A stretch of 55,005 nt of DNA from JAAZBG01 sp964390065 (GCA_964390065.1 CAYMGX010000009.1:1-55005), one strand, 5' to 3'; shown: positions 36,321 through 46,611, numbered from the stretch's first letter. The notes: generated by a model not told the origin, from the sequence alone. Numbers and translations are program-made.

Positions 36321-38156
36321 ATGGATACAATGACTCCTCATCAACTGGTAGAAACTGCACTCGATGCATTAAACCGTGCAGCTGCTATGGTTGAACAAAA
36401 TGAGGAGAATCATATTGTTATTTCGGGAATCGAAAAGGCCTCAGTACTTCTCAGGACTATTGTTCCGTCAATATCAGAAACTGGTATTGCAACAAATGGG
36501 CAGGAAAAGGACGATTATGTTTACAATCCAGAAGTATTTGACATAGATGCAATGATAATGCCGATTCCGGGAAATAACCCGGCCGGAATAAATGCACGAC
36601 TTTCCGGAGATGTCAATAATCTGCTGAGTTATGTACTGAACCGGATGCGTGTTGACAATTTTCAGCCGGACTATTCAGGGCTGTTTACAAAAGCAAAACA
36701 GCTCCTTATGGAACAAACCAAAGATCTCGGGATCGCTGTACGTCTTATCGAAGCAGGAACAGAAAAATACGGTTTTACTGCTATCGCAGATGGTTTACTT
36801 TTAATAAACGGGCTGCTTACCAATTTCTGGGACGGGCTCTATCCTCAATGCGACGATGGGGATTTAGAAGCACGGGCAAACGAACTGGAAAAACTGGAGG
36901 AATTGCTGATTGCCAGACTAAATATTCGTTATGGACAATTACATGAATATTCACCGCAATACAACGATCAGGCAGCTGCAAAGCATGATGCCGCAGTATT
37001 TAAAGTAATAGCAGAACAGTTTGACAAACTCGAAAAAACCATACAGGAACGTTTCGATGACCAGGCTCCCAACCTCTTTGAACTCCGGAATCATCTGTGG
37101 GGTTTCAGGGACCGCATCGATGTACAATGCGATATATTCAGGCAAAAGAGTAATCAGGAGAAAATGGCAGTCAGGCTGGAGAAAGAAGGGTCAATTAATG
37201 CTGTTTTTGAAGCTTTTGAGCGAGAAAATGAAAAAAGTAAAACATCCGAAATTTCAGTTGATTCCGGTATTGTAAGTTTGGAACCAAAGGATATTGCTGA
37301 TGCTGCTGTTATAATTGACACTTGTGCAAATTACTTTGTGGAAAAAACACCCCGGGATCCACTGGGATATCTGGTGCACCGAACCTGTAAATGGTTTACT
37401 AACACAGAATATGATCATTCCGGCAGCATTGATGAAGGTAAACGTAACAAAATCTTAGAAGCATTTTCTTTGCAGCAATGGAGTGACGTTTTAAGGGAAT
37501 CAGAAATAGCGTTTACAGAAGGCGGGCATCGCTGGCTGGATCTTCAAAGGTTTCAGGTTACGGCTGCACAGGGTCTTGGAGCAGATTACAACAAAGTAGC
37601 CCATTTCATCACTACTGCGACAGTTGATTATGTATCTGAAAATCGCAAACTACTGGATGAGAAACTGGATGATGGCACTCCATGCGCATCACCTGAGACA
37701 ATTGAATGGATTCGAACAGAGATGGCCAATAGGGGCAGTGGACAAAGCAGCAATATATTTGGCGGCAGATCGTATTCTTTCTATGTAAACGAATTGGAAC
37801 AGGCTGATGAGTTGGCAGTGAAAGGCTGTGCCGGTGCAGGAATGAGCTTGTTACATTCGCGTTTACAACAGGCATCATGCAGACGTGAACAGTTTCTATG
37901 GAGAATACTACTCGCTGAGTTCTGCCTTGGAAACGGTCTTAAGGAGATCGCTCTGGCTGCTATTGATCATCTGGTTGAGAGTGTAGAAAAATACAATCTT
38001 CTTGAATGGGAAGATCCTGAACTTTTTGCACGTGTTTACAAGATTGGATATTCGGGATATCGTAGCCTTGGAGAAAAAAAAGCGCCAGTGGAAAAACTTG
38101 AGTTTTTTCGCAGGCGGATATGCCTCTACGATCCAAAATTTACCATAGCTTCGTAA
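36321..38156 (+). CDS. tssA: T6SS cap/priming protein TssA
   Basis: TssA primes and coordinates tail tube and sheath assembly. The 611-aa protein has the ImpA_N domain (about 70-190), with the signature IPGNNPAGINARLSGD and the segment YGFTAIADGLLLINGLLTNF ending in the WDGLYP motif. A central helical region and a C-terminal part (about 360-611) with W/L-rich helices follow. The C-terminal half is of the longer TssA type. It follows tssL by 44 bases. Confidence 0.9.
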   Translation: MDTMTPHQLVETALDALNRAAAMVEQNEENHIVISGIEKASVLLRTIVPSISETGIATNGQEKDDYVYNPEVFDIDAMIMPIPGNNPAGINARLSGDVNNLLSYVLNRMRVDNFQPDYSGLFTKAKQLLMEQTKDLGIAVRLIEAGTEKYGFTAIADGLLLINGLLTNFWDGLYPQCDDGDLEARANELEKLEELLIARLNIRYGQLHEYSPQYNDQAAAKHDAAVFKVIAEQFDKLEKTIQERFDDQAPNLFELRNHLWGFRDRIDVQCDIFRQKSNQEKMAVRLEKEGSINAVFEAFERENEKSKTSEISVDSGIVSLEPKDIADAAVIIDTCANYFVEKTPRDPLGYLVHRTCKWFTNTEYDHSGSIDEGKRNKILEAFSLQQWSDVLRESEIAFTEGGHRWLDLQRFQVTAAQGLGADYNKVAHFITTATVDYVSENRKLLDEKLDDGTPCASPETIEWIRTEMANRGSGQSSNIFGGRSYSFYVNELEQADELAVKGCAGAGMSLLHSRLQQASCRREQFLWRILLAEFCLGNGLKEIALAAIDHLVESVEKYNLLEWEDPELFARVYKIGYSGYRSLGEKKAPVEKLEFFRRRICLYDPKFTIAS

Positions 38157-38262
38157 AACTGATTTCCCGGGAATATCCCATGCTGTAAAGTAACTGATAA
38201 TTAAGCATGCTAAGAAAGTACAATTGTAAAGATATTATTATTTATTGAAAGGAGCCACTTCT

Positions 38263-38778
38263 ATGCCTGAGAGCAAACAAAAAAAACTCGAACGGGTACG
38301 TCCGCCGAAGGTACAGATTTCCTATGAAGTAGAGACCCTTGACGCAATCGTAAAAAAGGAACTCCCATTTGTAATGGGAGTTATCGCTGACCTGAGCGGT
38401 GACAATGAAGTAAAGGATGCAAAAGGGCGTCCAGTCAAGATAAATGAAAGAAAATTTTCTCAGATAGACAAGGATAATTTTAATACCATTCTTAATGGTT
38501 GTAAACCCAGAGCAACCTTTCGTGTGGCGGATAAACTATCTGGCGAAGCTGGAAAAACAATGAACGTCGATCTTGAATTCCAGCATATAAACGATTTTCA
38601 CCCTGAAAAAATTGCAGAAAAAATAGAACCCATGCGTAAACTGATGGAGGCACGGCGACGTCTTGCATCACTCAAGCAGAAGATGGACGGGAATACCGAT
38701 CTCGAGAACAGCCTTAATGAAATTCTTAAGAATGGTGATGTGCGTCAACAAATTAAAGCATCACTTGGGGCAAATTAA
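38263..38778 (+). CDS. tssB: T6SS sheath small subunit TssB
   Basis: TssB pairs with TssC to form the contractile sheath. The 171-aa product begins MPESKQKKLERVRPPKVQIS and shows the conserved LPFVMGVIADLSG, then the INERKF and C-terminal helix (MRKLMEARRRLASLK) that interlocks with TssC. ATG 38263 has GAAAGGAG 8 bases upstream; the longer TTG frame from 38245 would contain this site, so I reject it. It precedes tssC by 49 bases. Confidence 0.95.
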   Translation: MPESKQKKLERVRPPKVQISYEVETLDAIVKKELPFVMGVIADLSGDNEVKDAKGRPVKINERKFSQIDKDNFNTILNGCKPRATFRVADKLSGEAGKTMNVDLEFQHINDFHPEKIAEKIEPMRKLMEARRRLASLKQKMDGNTDLENSLNEILKNGDVRQQIKASLGAN

Positions 38779-38827
38779 AAAATCAGGGAATTCCCAATTA
38801 TAATTTTAATAATAAGAGAGGCTGATA

Positions 38828-40312
38828 ATGAGTGAAGAAAATATAGAATTATTGTCGCAGGAAAGTGCTGTATCAGATGTATCCACTACACAGGACATAA
38901 TTGACCAGGTTCTCAGCAGCATGGATTTAACCCAGAAGCGGGTCAAGGATGAACTTAACGAATATATAGATTCGCTTATGAAGGGGCAGACTGTTGCTGA
39001 TGATGCGCTTAAAGCTATTGACATTCAGATAGCACGGATAGACGAGCTTCTTTCCGCTCAGATGAATGAGATACTGCACAATGAAAAATACCAGAAAATC
39101 GAATCTGCATGGCGCGGACTTAAATACCTTGTTGATCAGAGTGAAACCAACGAAATGCTCAAAATAAAGGTGATAAACATCTCTAAAAAAGATCTTCTGA
39201 AGGACCTGAGCAATGCTGTAGAATTCGATCAGAGCAGTATGTTCAAGAAAATCTATGAAGAGGAATTCGGAACTGCCGGTGGATCACCTTTTGGAGCACT
39301 TGTTGGCGACTACACGTTTAATGTCGGTGACAACGAGGACATGACGATCCTTGAACATATGTCAGGAGTCGCTGCTGCATCACATGCTCCCTTTATTACT
39401 GCTCCATCTCCAAAATCATTTGGATTCGAGAGTTTTGAACAATTGGGGGATCCCCGTGATTTAGCTGCAAAATTCGACAAGTCTACAAACCCCGAAATGA
39501 TGCGCTGGTCTGCATTTCGTGATTCTGATGATTCCAGGTATGTCGGACTTTGCATGCCAAGAATTCTTCTTCGTCTCCCTTATGGCGACAATGGAGAAAA
39601 AGTTGAAACATTTAATTTTCAGGAAGCAGTGGACGGTACTGATCACTCGAAATATCTATGGGGAAATGCTGCATGGGCAATGGCTGCACGCATGACCGAT
39701 GCATTTTCGAAATATGGCTGGTGTGTCAATATTACCGGACGTGAGGGTGGAGGTACTGTTGAGGGACTTCCGATACATACATTCAAAACCGACACCGGTG
39801 ATATCTCCTACAAATGTCCAACCGAAATTGCCATTACCGACAGACGTGACAATCAGCTTGACAATCTCGGATTTATACCTTTGTGTCACTATAAAGACAC
39901 TAATTATGCAGTGTTTTTCAAGACTCATTCGGCTCAAAAACCTGTAAAGTACGATAGCCCTGAGGCTACTGCAAATGCAGAATTGTCGGTACATCTCACC
40001 TACTTAATGGCAGTTTCACGTTTTGCACATTACATGAAGGTAATTTTACGTGATAAACTGGGAACACTGCAGGAAGGTGAGGATATTGAAATGTTCCTCA
40101 ATAAATGGTTTTCCATGTATACCCTTGCAGACCCGACAGGTGCCGGCGAAAAGCTGAAATCAGAGAAACCGCTTCGTGAATTCAAGGTCTCGATCAAACC
40201 GGTTGAAGGAAAGCCCGGATCGTATCAGGCCGATGTACACCTGCGTCCACATTATCAATTGCAGGATATAAATATGAGTCTGCATCTGGTTGCAACTGTA
40301 CCTAAGAAATGA
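38828..40312 (+). CDS. tssC: T6SS sheath large subunit TssC
   Basis: The 494-aa protein is the large sheath subunit. Conserved regions include KYQKIESAWRGLKYLVDQSE, the EEFGTAGGSPFGALVGDYTF stretch, the LGDPRDLAAKF motif and GRLPYGDN-like RLPYGDNG. Its C-terminal ends KVSIKPVEGKPGSYQADVHL. The length is typical. The gap to hcp is 63 bases, with no terminator of the usual form. Confidence 0.96.
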   Translation: MSEENIELLSQESAVSDVSTTQDIIDQVLSSMDLTQKRVKDELNEYIDSLMKGQTVADDALKAIDIQIARIDELLSAQMNEILHNEKYQKIESAWRGLKYLVDQSETNEMLKIKVINISKKDLLKDLSNAVEFDQSSMFKKIYEEEFGTAGGSPFGALVGDYTFNVGDNEDMTILEHMSGVAAASHAPFITAPSPKSFGFESFEQLGDPRDLAAKFDKSTNPEMMRWSAFRDSDDSRYVGLCMPRILLRLPYGDNGEKVETFNFQEAVDGTDHSKYLWGNAAWAMAARMTDAFSKYGWCVNITGREGGGTVEGLPIHTFKTDTGDISYKCPTEIAITDRRDNQLDNLGFIPLCHYKDTNYAVFFKTHSAQKPVKYDSPEATANAELSVHLTYLMAVSRFAHYMKVILRDKLGTLQEGEDIEMFLNKWFSMYTLADPTGAGEKLKSEKPLREFKVSIKPVEGKPGSYQADVHLRPHYQLQDINMSLHLVATVPKK

Positions 40313-40375
40313 TGTGTCGTTTTGTGACGATGCATGGTTCATTAAATTCATCATACCAATAAAAAGGAGCCTGAT

Positions 40376-40873
40376 ATGGCATTCGATGCTTATTTTAAAC
40401 TTGACGGTGTAGAAGGACAGGCAGAAGATTCCAAGCACGAGAAATGGATTCAACTGCTTAGCTACAATCATTCAATTGCCAATGAGACTACAGGAATGCA
40501 TAGTTCCGGTGGTGCTCACATGGGCGGTCGTGTTCAGCACAATGATATTGTGCTTGCCAAACAAATCGATGGCACAAGTCCGATGCTTATGCTCGCCTGC
40601 TGCCAGGGAAAATCTCATCCCACAGCGACTATTGAGCTGGTCAGGGCCGGTGCATCCGGAAATGATGCAATCCCTTATCAGAAAATTGAATTGACCGATG
40701 TTGTAATTAAATCTGTTTCTCCGGTAGGTGCTGATGGATCTGCTTTCCCGACGGAGACTGTGGCTTTGACATATGCAACAATCAAATGGACCGTGACGAA
40801 AACCGGAAAAGATGGAAAACCTGCAGGTGAAATTGTCAGCGGCTGGGATCTGAAAAAGAATACCAAGCTATAA
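40376..40873 (+). CDS. hcp: T6SS tail tube protein Hcp (TssD)
   Basis: Hcp stacks as hexameric rings to form the inner tube and can carry small effectors. The 165-aa protein shows the Hcp1 family start MAFDAYFKLDGVEGQAEDSK, the loop HNDIVLAKQIDGTSP and the end strands TVTKTGKDGKPAG. Length is normal, with no extra effector extension. It has AAAAGGAG just upstream. It is followed by a 184-base gap with a paired-hairpin repeat. Confidence 0.96.
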   Translation: MAFDAYFKLDGVEGQAEDSKHEKWIQLLSYNHSIANETTGMHSSGGAHMGGRVQHNDIVLAKQIDGTSPMLMLACCQGKSHPTATIELVRAGASGNDAIPYQKIELTDVVIKSVSPVGADGSAFPTETVALTYATIKWTVTKTGKDGKPAGEIVSGWDLKKNTKL

Positions 40874-40943
40874 GATCGGGTATACATTTTTTTACTGTGA
40901 TATCATGGTTGCTTAAAGGTAATCGTGATACCACAGCTATGAG

Positions 40944-41037
40944 CGCCCCCTAAATCCCCCGCAGGGGGACTTTGGAAGTGTAAATGGCTAATATTTACCT
41001 TCATCTTCAAGTCCCCCTTCGGGGGATTTAGAGGGCG
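40944..41037. repeat. Paired-hairpin inverted repeat (94 bp)
   Basis: The left arm (40944-40972) and right arm (41009-41037) are reverse complements over 29 bases with two mismatches, separated by 36 bases. Each arm is itself a CCCCC/GGGGG hairpin. This resembles REP/MITE-like elements with repeated CCCCCTAAATCCCCC motifs; whether it is mobile or acts as an attenuator between hcp and tssE cannot be told here. No second copy was noticed in the window. Confidence 0.8.
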
Positions 41038-41057
41038 AGAGATTTTGAGTTATATCT

Positions 41058-41519
41058 ATGAATGATCAGTATCAGATGACGTTAATTGACAGGCTCTGTC
41101 AGGGAAAATCTTCTACATCAATTGCTGAAATGCGTGACATGGTACGAAGAGATTTAGAGGATCTTCTCAATACGCGTCAAGGCCCGGGGGATATACCGCC
41201 ATGGTTTGAAAATCTTGGCAGCTCCATGGCTGTTTATGGGCTTAACAGTATCGAAAGTGTAGATATGAGCGTGAAGGACGAGCTTCTTAAGTTGTTGACA
41301 GATGTAAAAATCAGCATTCAACTGTTTGAGCCGCGACTTGAAAACGTCGATGTATCGATTGCTAAAGCTAACGATGATAATCAGACACGGAGTCCGTTTG
41401 TTTTGCATCTTCGTATCGATGCGGTAATGCGGATTGGTGCTTATGTCGATAGAGTTGTATTTAATACGATGATTCAGAAAAGTGGTGCAACTGTGCATGA
41501 GGCACTTGATCATGCATAA
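41058..41519 (+). CDS. tssE: T6SS baseplate protein TssE (gp25-like)
   Basis: The 153-aa protein is the gp25-type baseplate wedge protein that links sheath and baseplate. It shows the family features MVRRDLEDLLNTR (about 23-35), LNSIESVDMSV and the C-terminal half (about 75-130) with IQLFEPRLENVDV and LHLRIDAVMRI. It overlaps tssF by 8 bases. It lies just after the inverted repeat, with a weak ribosome site, so its expression may be modulated by that repeat. Confidence 0.92.
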   Translation: MNDQYQMTLIDRLCQGKSSTSIAEMRDMVRRDLEDLLNTRQGPGDIPPWFENLGSSMAVYGLNSIESVDMSVKDELLKLLTDVKISIQLFEPRLENVDVSIAKANDDNQTRSPFVLHLRIDAVMRIGAYVDRVVFNTMIQKSGATVHEALDHA

Positions 41520-43446
41520 AGACCTGTACCCGTATTATGAACGGGAACTCCAGTATTTACGTCAGGAGACAATCGAATTCGCCAGGAATTTCCCTGATGC
41601 AGCCGCTGCGCTTCGTATTGAAAAGGATCGGGCACATGATCCTCATGTGGAACGTTTACTGGAAGGATGTGCTTTTCTGGCCGGTCGTATCAGGCGTAAA
41701 CTCGATGATGAATTTCCTGAAATCGCCGAATCCGTCCTGAATATGCTCTTTCCACAATACCTGCTTCCTACGCCACCTATGGGAATTGTCCAGTTTCAGA
41801 TTGATGCTCAGGCGAGCAAGCTGACTTCCAGCTATCGCATTCCCAAAGGAACGCTGCTCCATTCTTCACCGGTGCGCGGAGAACCATGCTGTTTCCGTAC
41901 CTGCTATCCGGTGGATCTGGTACCTGTGGCGCTATCCGATGTGCAATGTGTAAAGTGGACACGTAAAAATGGTCCCGAGCCCGGCTGTAACTGGCAGGCA
42001 CAGGCTGTGCTGGAGCTTTCTTTCAAAGCGTTAAGTGGATTGACATTTGGTGATTTTTCGCTTCCACGCCTGCGTTTGTTCCTTCAGGGTGAACCGCTCG
42101 CATCACGTCTTTACGAACTGCTTGGGAGGAGCGTTGTTCGTATTGAAGTTGCGCAGGCTGACAATAAATCAGCCATTGACAGTGACAACGCACGCGGAAT
42201 ATTTCTACCTTCAGATGCCATTTCACCTGTGGGCTTTGGTCCTGATGATGAATTGATGCCGTTTCATAAAAATGCGTTTCCGGGCTATCGTTTGTTAAGA
42301 GAGTTTTTTGTTCTTCCGGAAAAATTCTTTTTCTACGACGTTGATTTAAATAATGCGATCGGGATGTTTGGATCTCCAAAGGAAATAAAGCTGCGTTTTT
42401 ATCTTGACAGTATGCCGGAGAATTCATCCGGTATCAGTCGTGAACAGTTCGCAATCGGATGTACTCCAGTGGTTAATCTTTTTACCAAGAAAGCTGAACC
42501 GCAAAAAACGCATCCTGGACGTCATGAGTATCGTATTATTTGTGAAGCCGGAAAGCCTGACCGGTTTGAAGTGTATACCGTTGACAAGGTGGAATCGACC
42601 GATCTCACCACCGGTGTGCAAAGAGTGGTTGAACCGTTCCATGCGTTCAGACATGCACTGACACCGGAAGTACCGTTTTATTGGTTTGCAAGAAGAGAGA
42701 AGACAACCGATCACACTTCTGTTGCTGACAAGGAGCTCTCTACCGGTATCCGGAGTGCAGATGACACATCCAGGAGTGTAGCAGACGAAGTGTATCTGGA
42801 GCTCTGTACACTTGATTACAGCAGTAGTTCTCCTGATGATCAGTGTCTGAGTATCACTATTACCTGCACCAACCGCAATCTTGTAAAGGAGATGCCGCTT
42901 CAGGAGGAAGGCAGGAGCGATTTTTCGGTGATAAATCAGCCCGCATTTGGTCCTGTCAAGGTTCTGGCATTAAAACGCGATCAGATCCGGACTCCTCTCG
43001 GCCGGGAGGATGAGTACTGGACCGGTTCCGACACACGCAGACAGTGGCGTGGTGCATACTGGCGGCTGATCTCTCATCTTTCGCTCAACTATCTGAGTCT
43101 CAGAAGTGGCGGAATTAATGCACTTCAGTCACTTCTTCAGTTATACGATGTAAAAGGTGAGGCGAAAAATGAGAACATCATTTTAGGTCTGACCGGTCTT
43201 GATGTGCGCCCGGTTAATCGCCTTATCAGAGGTACATTGTGCCAGGGGGTTGGTATAGAACTTACTGTTGATGTCGGGCGGTTCAAGGAATCCTCATTTT
43301 ACCTGCTTACTGCTGTGCTGGACCGGTTTCTTGCACACTATGTTTCAATAAATTCATTTACTCAGCTCACTGTTGTCGATAACACCGAACGAAAGAACCG
43401 GTTGAAACAATGGCCGATAAGGATGGGGGAACAGATAGCGATATGA
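41512..43446 (+). CDS. tssF: T6SS baseplate protein TssF
   Basis: The 644-aa protein is the major wedge component. It begins with the conserved DLYPYYERELQYLRQ, then FARNFPDAAAALRI, the DPHVERLLEG stretch, and LNMLFPQYLLPTPPMGIVQF. The C-terminal half has the family stretch SLNYLSLRSGG and ends with the domain containing LDRFLAHYVSINSFTQL. ATG 41512 overlaps the tssE stop in ATGCATAA, and is preferred to the longer frame from 41482. It overlaps tssG at its 3' end. Confidence 0.94.
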   Translation: MHKDLYPYYERELQYLRQETIEFARNFPDAAAALRIEKDRAHDPHVERLLEGCAFLAGRIRRKLDDEFPEIAESVLNMLFPQYLLPTPPMGIVQFQIDAQASKLTSSYRIPKGTLLHSSPVRGEPCCFRTCYPVDLVPVALSDVQCVKWTRKNGPEPGCNWQAQAVLELSFKALSGLTFGDFSLPRLRLFLQGEPLASRLYELLGRSVVRIEVAQADNKSAIDSDNARGIFLPSDAISPVGFGPDDELMPFHKNAFPGYRLLREFFVLPEKFFFYDVDLNNAIGMFGSPKEIKLRFYLDSMPENSSGISREQFAIGCTPVVNLFTKKAEPQKTHPGRHEYRIICEAGKPDRFEVYTVDKVESTDLTTGVQRVVEPFHAFRHALTPEVPFYWFARREKTTDHTSVADKELSTGIRSADDTSRSVADEVYLELCTLDYSSSSPDDQCLSITITCTNRNLVKEMPLQEEGRSDFSVINQPAFGPVKVLALKRDQIRTPLGREDEYWTGSDTRRQWRGAYWRLISHLSLNYLSLRSGGINALQSLLQLYDVKGEAKNENIILGLTGLDVRPVNRLIRGTLCQGVGIELTVDVGRFKESSFYLLTAVLDRFLAHYVSINSFTQLTVVDNTERKNRLKQWPIRMGEQIAI

Positions 43447-44516
43447 TTAAAACCGTCCTTAATAAAGAAGCCTGCTCCACCGATTTCTTTCGTCTGATAC
43501 GACGCCTTGAGCTCTCATTACCGGGAGTTTCTCAGATCGGCAGGGATGGACCATCGGTCAATGAGGCCGTTCGCATAAGGCCTGAGGCATCATTTCGCTT
43601 TCAACCGGGTGCTATTGCAAAAATTGAAGAAAGCACTGACAGTAAATTTCCCTTTGTCATGACCATAACCTTTTTTGGTTTGTATGGCAGAAACGGTACA
43701 CTGCCATGGCATTATACAAGTCGAATTATTCATCAGGTGCGGCCATCACTATCCGATATCCGGTATTCAGGGAGTGGTCTGCGGGAATTTCTCGATATTC
43801 TTAATCACCGGTATGCATCATTTTTTTACCGGGCGGGAATTAAATATCGCTGGCCGCTTGTTTATCGTCAACATGGTGAAGATGAGGTTACAGGAAATTT
43901 AATAGCGTTCACAGGGCTCAAAACACTTCATACCCGAAATCAATTCGGTATTCCAGACACTGCACTGCTTCGCTATGCAGGGCTTTTTACCATTCCCAAC
44001 TCAGCATCGTCCCTTACCAGCCTGCTTTCTGATTTTCTTAACACAACGGTAAAGATCAGCCAGTTCGAGGGTGAATGGCTCGAAATTGATAAGTCCGACC
44101 GAAACAAAATAGGACATCGAAATGAAACCTGCTGTCTTGGCCGGTCCTTTACAATTGGAAGACGGATTTTCAGCCGTCAGCATAAATTCCGTATTGTTAT
44201 CGGTCCTGTTAGTTACGAACAGTTTACCGACCTGCTGCCCGGTCAGAAAAAATTCAGGGAACTTACCATGCTCGTTCGGATGCGCTCCGGTATCACCCTG
44301 AAATCTGAATATGCACTAAAGGTTGACAGGCAAACAGTGCCTCACGCAGCATTGGGAAGAAAAAGTGCGGGACTCGGCCGTAATTTTTTCCTTTTGTCAC
44401 GTAATAAGCAGGGGCCTATAACATGTCCGGTATTTAAAAGTGAAACAACGACACTGCATCCCGAAATCCTGAATTTGGAGGGAGAGCAAACCCGGGGGAG
44501 GTTTGATTATGTTTGA
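43410..44516 (+). CDS. tssG: T6SS baseplate protein TssG
   Basis: The 368-aa protein partners TssF. It shows FFRLIRRLELSLPG, the GLYGRNGTLPWHYTSRIIHQ region and the DILNHRYASFFYRA segment of the family, and ends with RFKP-type loops. Two starts are possible: ATG 43410 (overlapping tssF by 37 bases) and ATG 43443, whose ATGA overlaps the tssF stop. The latter gives a 357-aa protein and is the coupled option; both keep the conserved region. It overlaps vgrG by 8 bases. Confidence 0.9.
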   Translation: MADKDGGTDSDMIKTVLNKEACSTDFFRLIRRLELSLPGVSQIGRDGPSVNEAVRIRPEASFRFQPGAIAKIEESTDSKFPFVMTITFFGLYGRNGTLPWHYTSRIIHQVRPSLSDIRYSGSGLREFLDILNHRYASFFYRAGIKYRWPLVYRQHGEDEVTGNLIAFTGLKTLHTRNQFGIPDTALLRYAGLFTIPNSASSLTSLLSDFLNTTVKISQFEGEWLEIDKSDRNKIGHRNETCCLGRSFTIGRRIFSRQHKFRIVIGPVSYEQFTDLLPGQKKFRELTMLVRMRSGITLKSEYALKVDRQTVPHAALGRKSAGLGRNFFLLSRNKQGPITCPVFKSETTTLHPEILNLEGEQTRGRFDYV

Positions 44517-46611
44517 TAAGAAGTTCAACTTTTTCCTCAATACACCACTGCTTGGTGATGATACACTCATTGTTGAGTCTTTTGGTGGTACCGAAGAGAT
44601 TTCACACCTCTATTCATTTGTTGTGGAAGTCAAATCGCACAGGACATCACTTTCATTAGATGCACTGGTTGGAAAACATGTCACTCTTGGTATTACTCTT
44701 GGAGACTACAGAAAAAGGTACATTTCCGGTTATGTCAGGAGGTTTGTCCAGCCAAGCAGTCGTGAAGATCTTAACCATTACCGGGTCGAGATAGTACCCT
44801 GGTTGTGGTTTCTGACGCAACGGTCGGATTGTCGCATTTTTCAGGAGAAAACGGCACTGGAAATTATTAAAGAGGTCTTTGACGCAGCCGGATTTTCAGG
44901 TCACTATGAGATGAAAACCACCGCAACCTACCGTAAGCGGGAGTATTGTGTCCAGTACCGGGAAACAGATTTTAATTTTGTTTCACGTCTGATGGAAGAG
45001 GAGGGAATTTTCTATTACTTTACTCATACATCAGATTCACACATGCTGGTTCTTGGTGACAATCCAGGCGCTTATAAACCACTTCAACCTACCGGTGATG
45101 TAATTTACTACCGGTCATCGGAAGAGGAACAGCGGCGTCCTGCAGTGATGGATTTTGCTGCGGAGCATTCGGTCAGATCGACCAAAGTATCCCTGAGAGA
45201 CTTTGACTTTGTAAAGCCCTCTTCCGATCTCACGGTGATGCAGAATGCAAGCGACCAGTACGAACTGTACGATTATCCCGGGAATTATACGGAACGGCCC
45301 GATGGTGAGCATTATGCAAAGATGCGGCTGGAACATGCACAATCCTTAGTCAAACAGTTTTCTGGAACTGCCACTGATCGAAGGCTTACTACCGGTGCAA
45401 CATTCGATCTTACGGAACATCCACGGGCTGAATACAATGCGGCCTATTTACTCACCGCGGTTCATCATTCAGGAAGTCAATCTGAAGAGAGTGAGACCTA
45501 TCAGTGCAGCTTCGGGTGCATTCCGTCAGATGTGCCATTCCGTCCGCAGTGCAATGCGGTAAAGCCCACCATTTTCGGTTGTCAGACAGCAGTGGTTACC
45601 GGGCCGGCGGGCGAGGAGATATGGCTTGACAAGTATGGAAGAATAAAAGTGCAGTTCCACTGGGACCGCGTTGGTAAAAAGGATGAAAACTCAAGCTGCT
45701 GGATACGGGTTGCGCGCAACTGGGCCGGGAAAAACTGGGGCATTGCATTTCACCCCAGAATCGGTCAGGAAGTGATCGTCCAGTTTATCGAAGGTGATGT
45801 TGACAAACCTATAGTGACCGGCTCTGTTTACAACGAGGAACAGATGCCTCCGTATGAACTTCCCTCAAATTCCACACAGAGCACGATAAAATCGCGAAGC
45901 TCCAAGGATGGAACCCCCGATAATTTCAACGAGATCCGGTTTGAGGACAAAAAGGGAGCGGAGCACTTTCTGATCCACGCTGAAAAGGATCACATGGTTG
46001 AGGTGGAGAATGATGAGACACATTCAGTGGGGCATGATGAAACACATTCGGTAGGAAATGATGAAACTCACACTGTAAAGAATAACCGGACTACAACAAT
46101 TGATAAGGATGATACACTAACTGTCAAGCAAAACAGAACGGTTACTGTTGATGGTACTCATACTGAGACTATAAAACAGGATACTACAATTAAAATCGCT
46201 CAAGGAAATTACGATCATAAGGTTGAAACGGGAACTGCTACATATCTTGTTGAAAGTGATGTGACCGAAACCTATAATGCCAGACAATCGACGACAGTCG
46301 CCGGTGATATTACCGTTAAGTCAATAAACTCGTTTATTCATCTCACTGCATCGACTGATATCATACTGGAAGTTGGTAATAGCAAGCTTGAGATGTATCA
46401 GGACGGGACCATCAAATTGATTGGGACTGCGGTCCTGGTGCAGGCCAATGATGCACTCAGAATGGTTGGTTCCAATACGGCAAAAATATCGGGGGATGTA
46501 GTCATGTCTGAGGCAGCGAATGAAAATACAATAACCGGTTCAAACATCATGTCTTCAGCCTCCATCAATAATGTTGTTAAAGGTGATGTCGCGGTATTGC
46601 TTAATCCCTGA
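44509..46611 (+). CDS. vgrG: T6SS spike protein VgrG (TssI)
   Basis: VgrG trimers form the puncturing spike and carry effectors. The 700-aa protein has the gp27-like part (1-370, with the family's SLDALVGKHVTLGITLG and VQYRETDFNFVSRLMEEEG) and the gp5-like OB region with YGRIKVQFHWDR and SCWIRVARNWAGKNWG. A needle follows (about 495-570) built from tandem HSVGxDETHS-type beta-helix units. There is no C-terminal effector domain, so effectors must dock through the PAAR-like protein. ATG 44509 has GGGGGAGG 7 bases upstream. Confidence 0.96.
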   Translation: MFDKKFNFFLNTPLLGDDTLIVESFGGTEEISHLYSFVVEVKSHRTSLSLDALVGKHVTLGITLGDYRKRYISGYVRRFVQPSSREDLNHYRVEIVPWLWFLTQRSDCRIFQEKTALEIIKEVFDAAGFSGHYEMKTTATYRKREYCVQYRETDFNFVSRLMEEEGIFYYFTHTSDSHMLVLGDNPGAYKPLQPTGDVIYYRSSEEEQRRPAVMDFAAEHSVRSTKVSLRDFDFVKPSSDLTVMQNASDQYELYDYPGNYTERPDGEHYAKMRLEHAQSLVKQFSGTATDRRLTTGATFDLTEHPRAEYNAAYLLTAVHHSGSQSEESETYQCSFGCIPSDVPFRPQCNAVKPTIFGCQTAVVTGPAGEEIWLDKYGRIKVQFHWDRVGKKDENSSCWIRVARNWAGKNWGIAFHPRIGQEVIVQFIEGDVDKPIVTGSVYNEEQMPPYELPSNSTQSTIKSRSSKDGTPDNFNEIRFEDKKGAEHFLIHAEKDHMVEVENDETHSVGHDETHSVGNDETHTVKNNRTTTIDKDDTLTVKQNRTVTVDGTHTETIKQDTTIKIAQGNYDHKVETGTATYLVESDVTETYNARQSTTVAGDITVKSINSFIHLTASTDIILEVGNSKLEMYQDGTIKLIGTAVLVQANDALRMVGSNTAKISGDVVMSEAANENTITGSNIMSSASINNVVKGDVAVLLNP

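Noticed and set aside
46000..46200. Tandem repeat in vgrG, possibly a repeat array
   Set aside because: The repetition is at the protein level, typical for the VgrG beta-helix needle, and not a CRISPR or DNA repeat.
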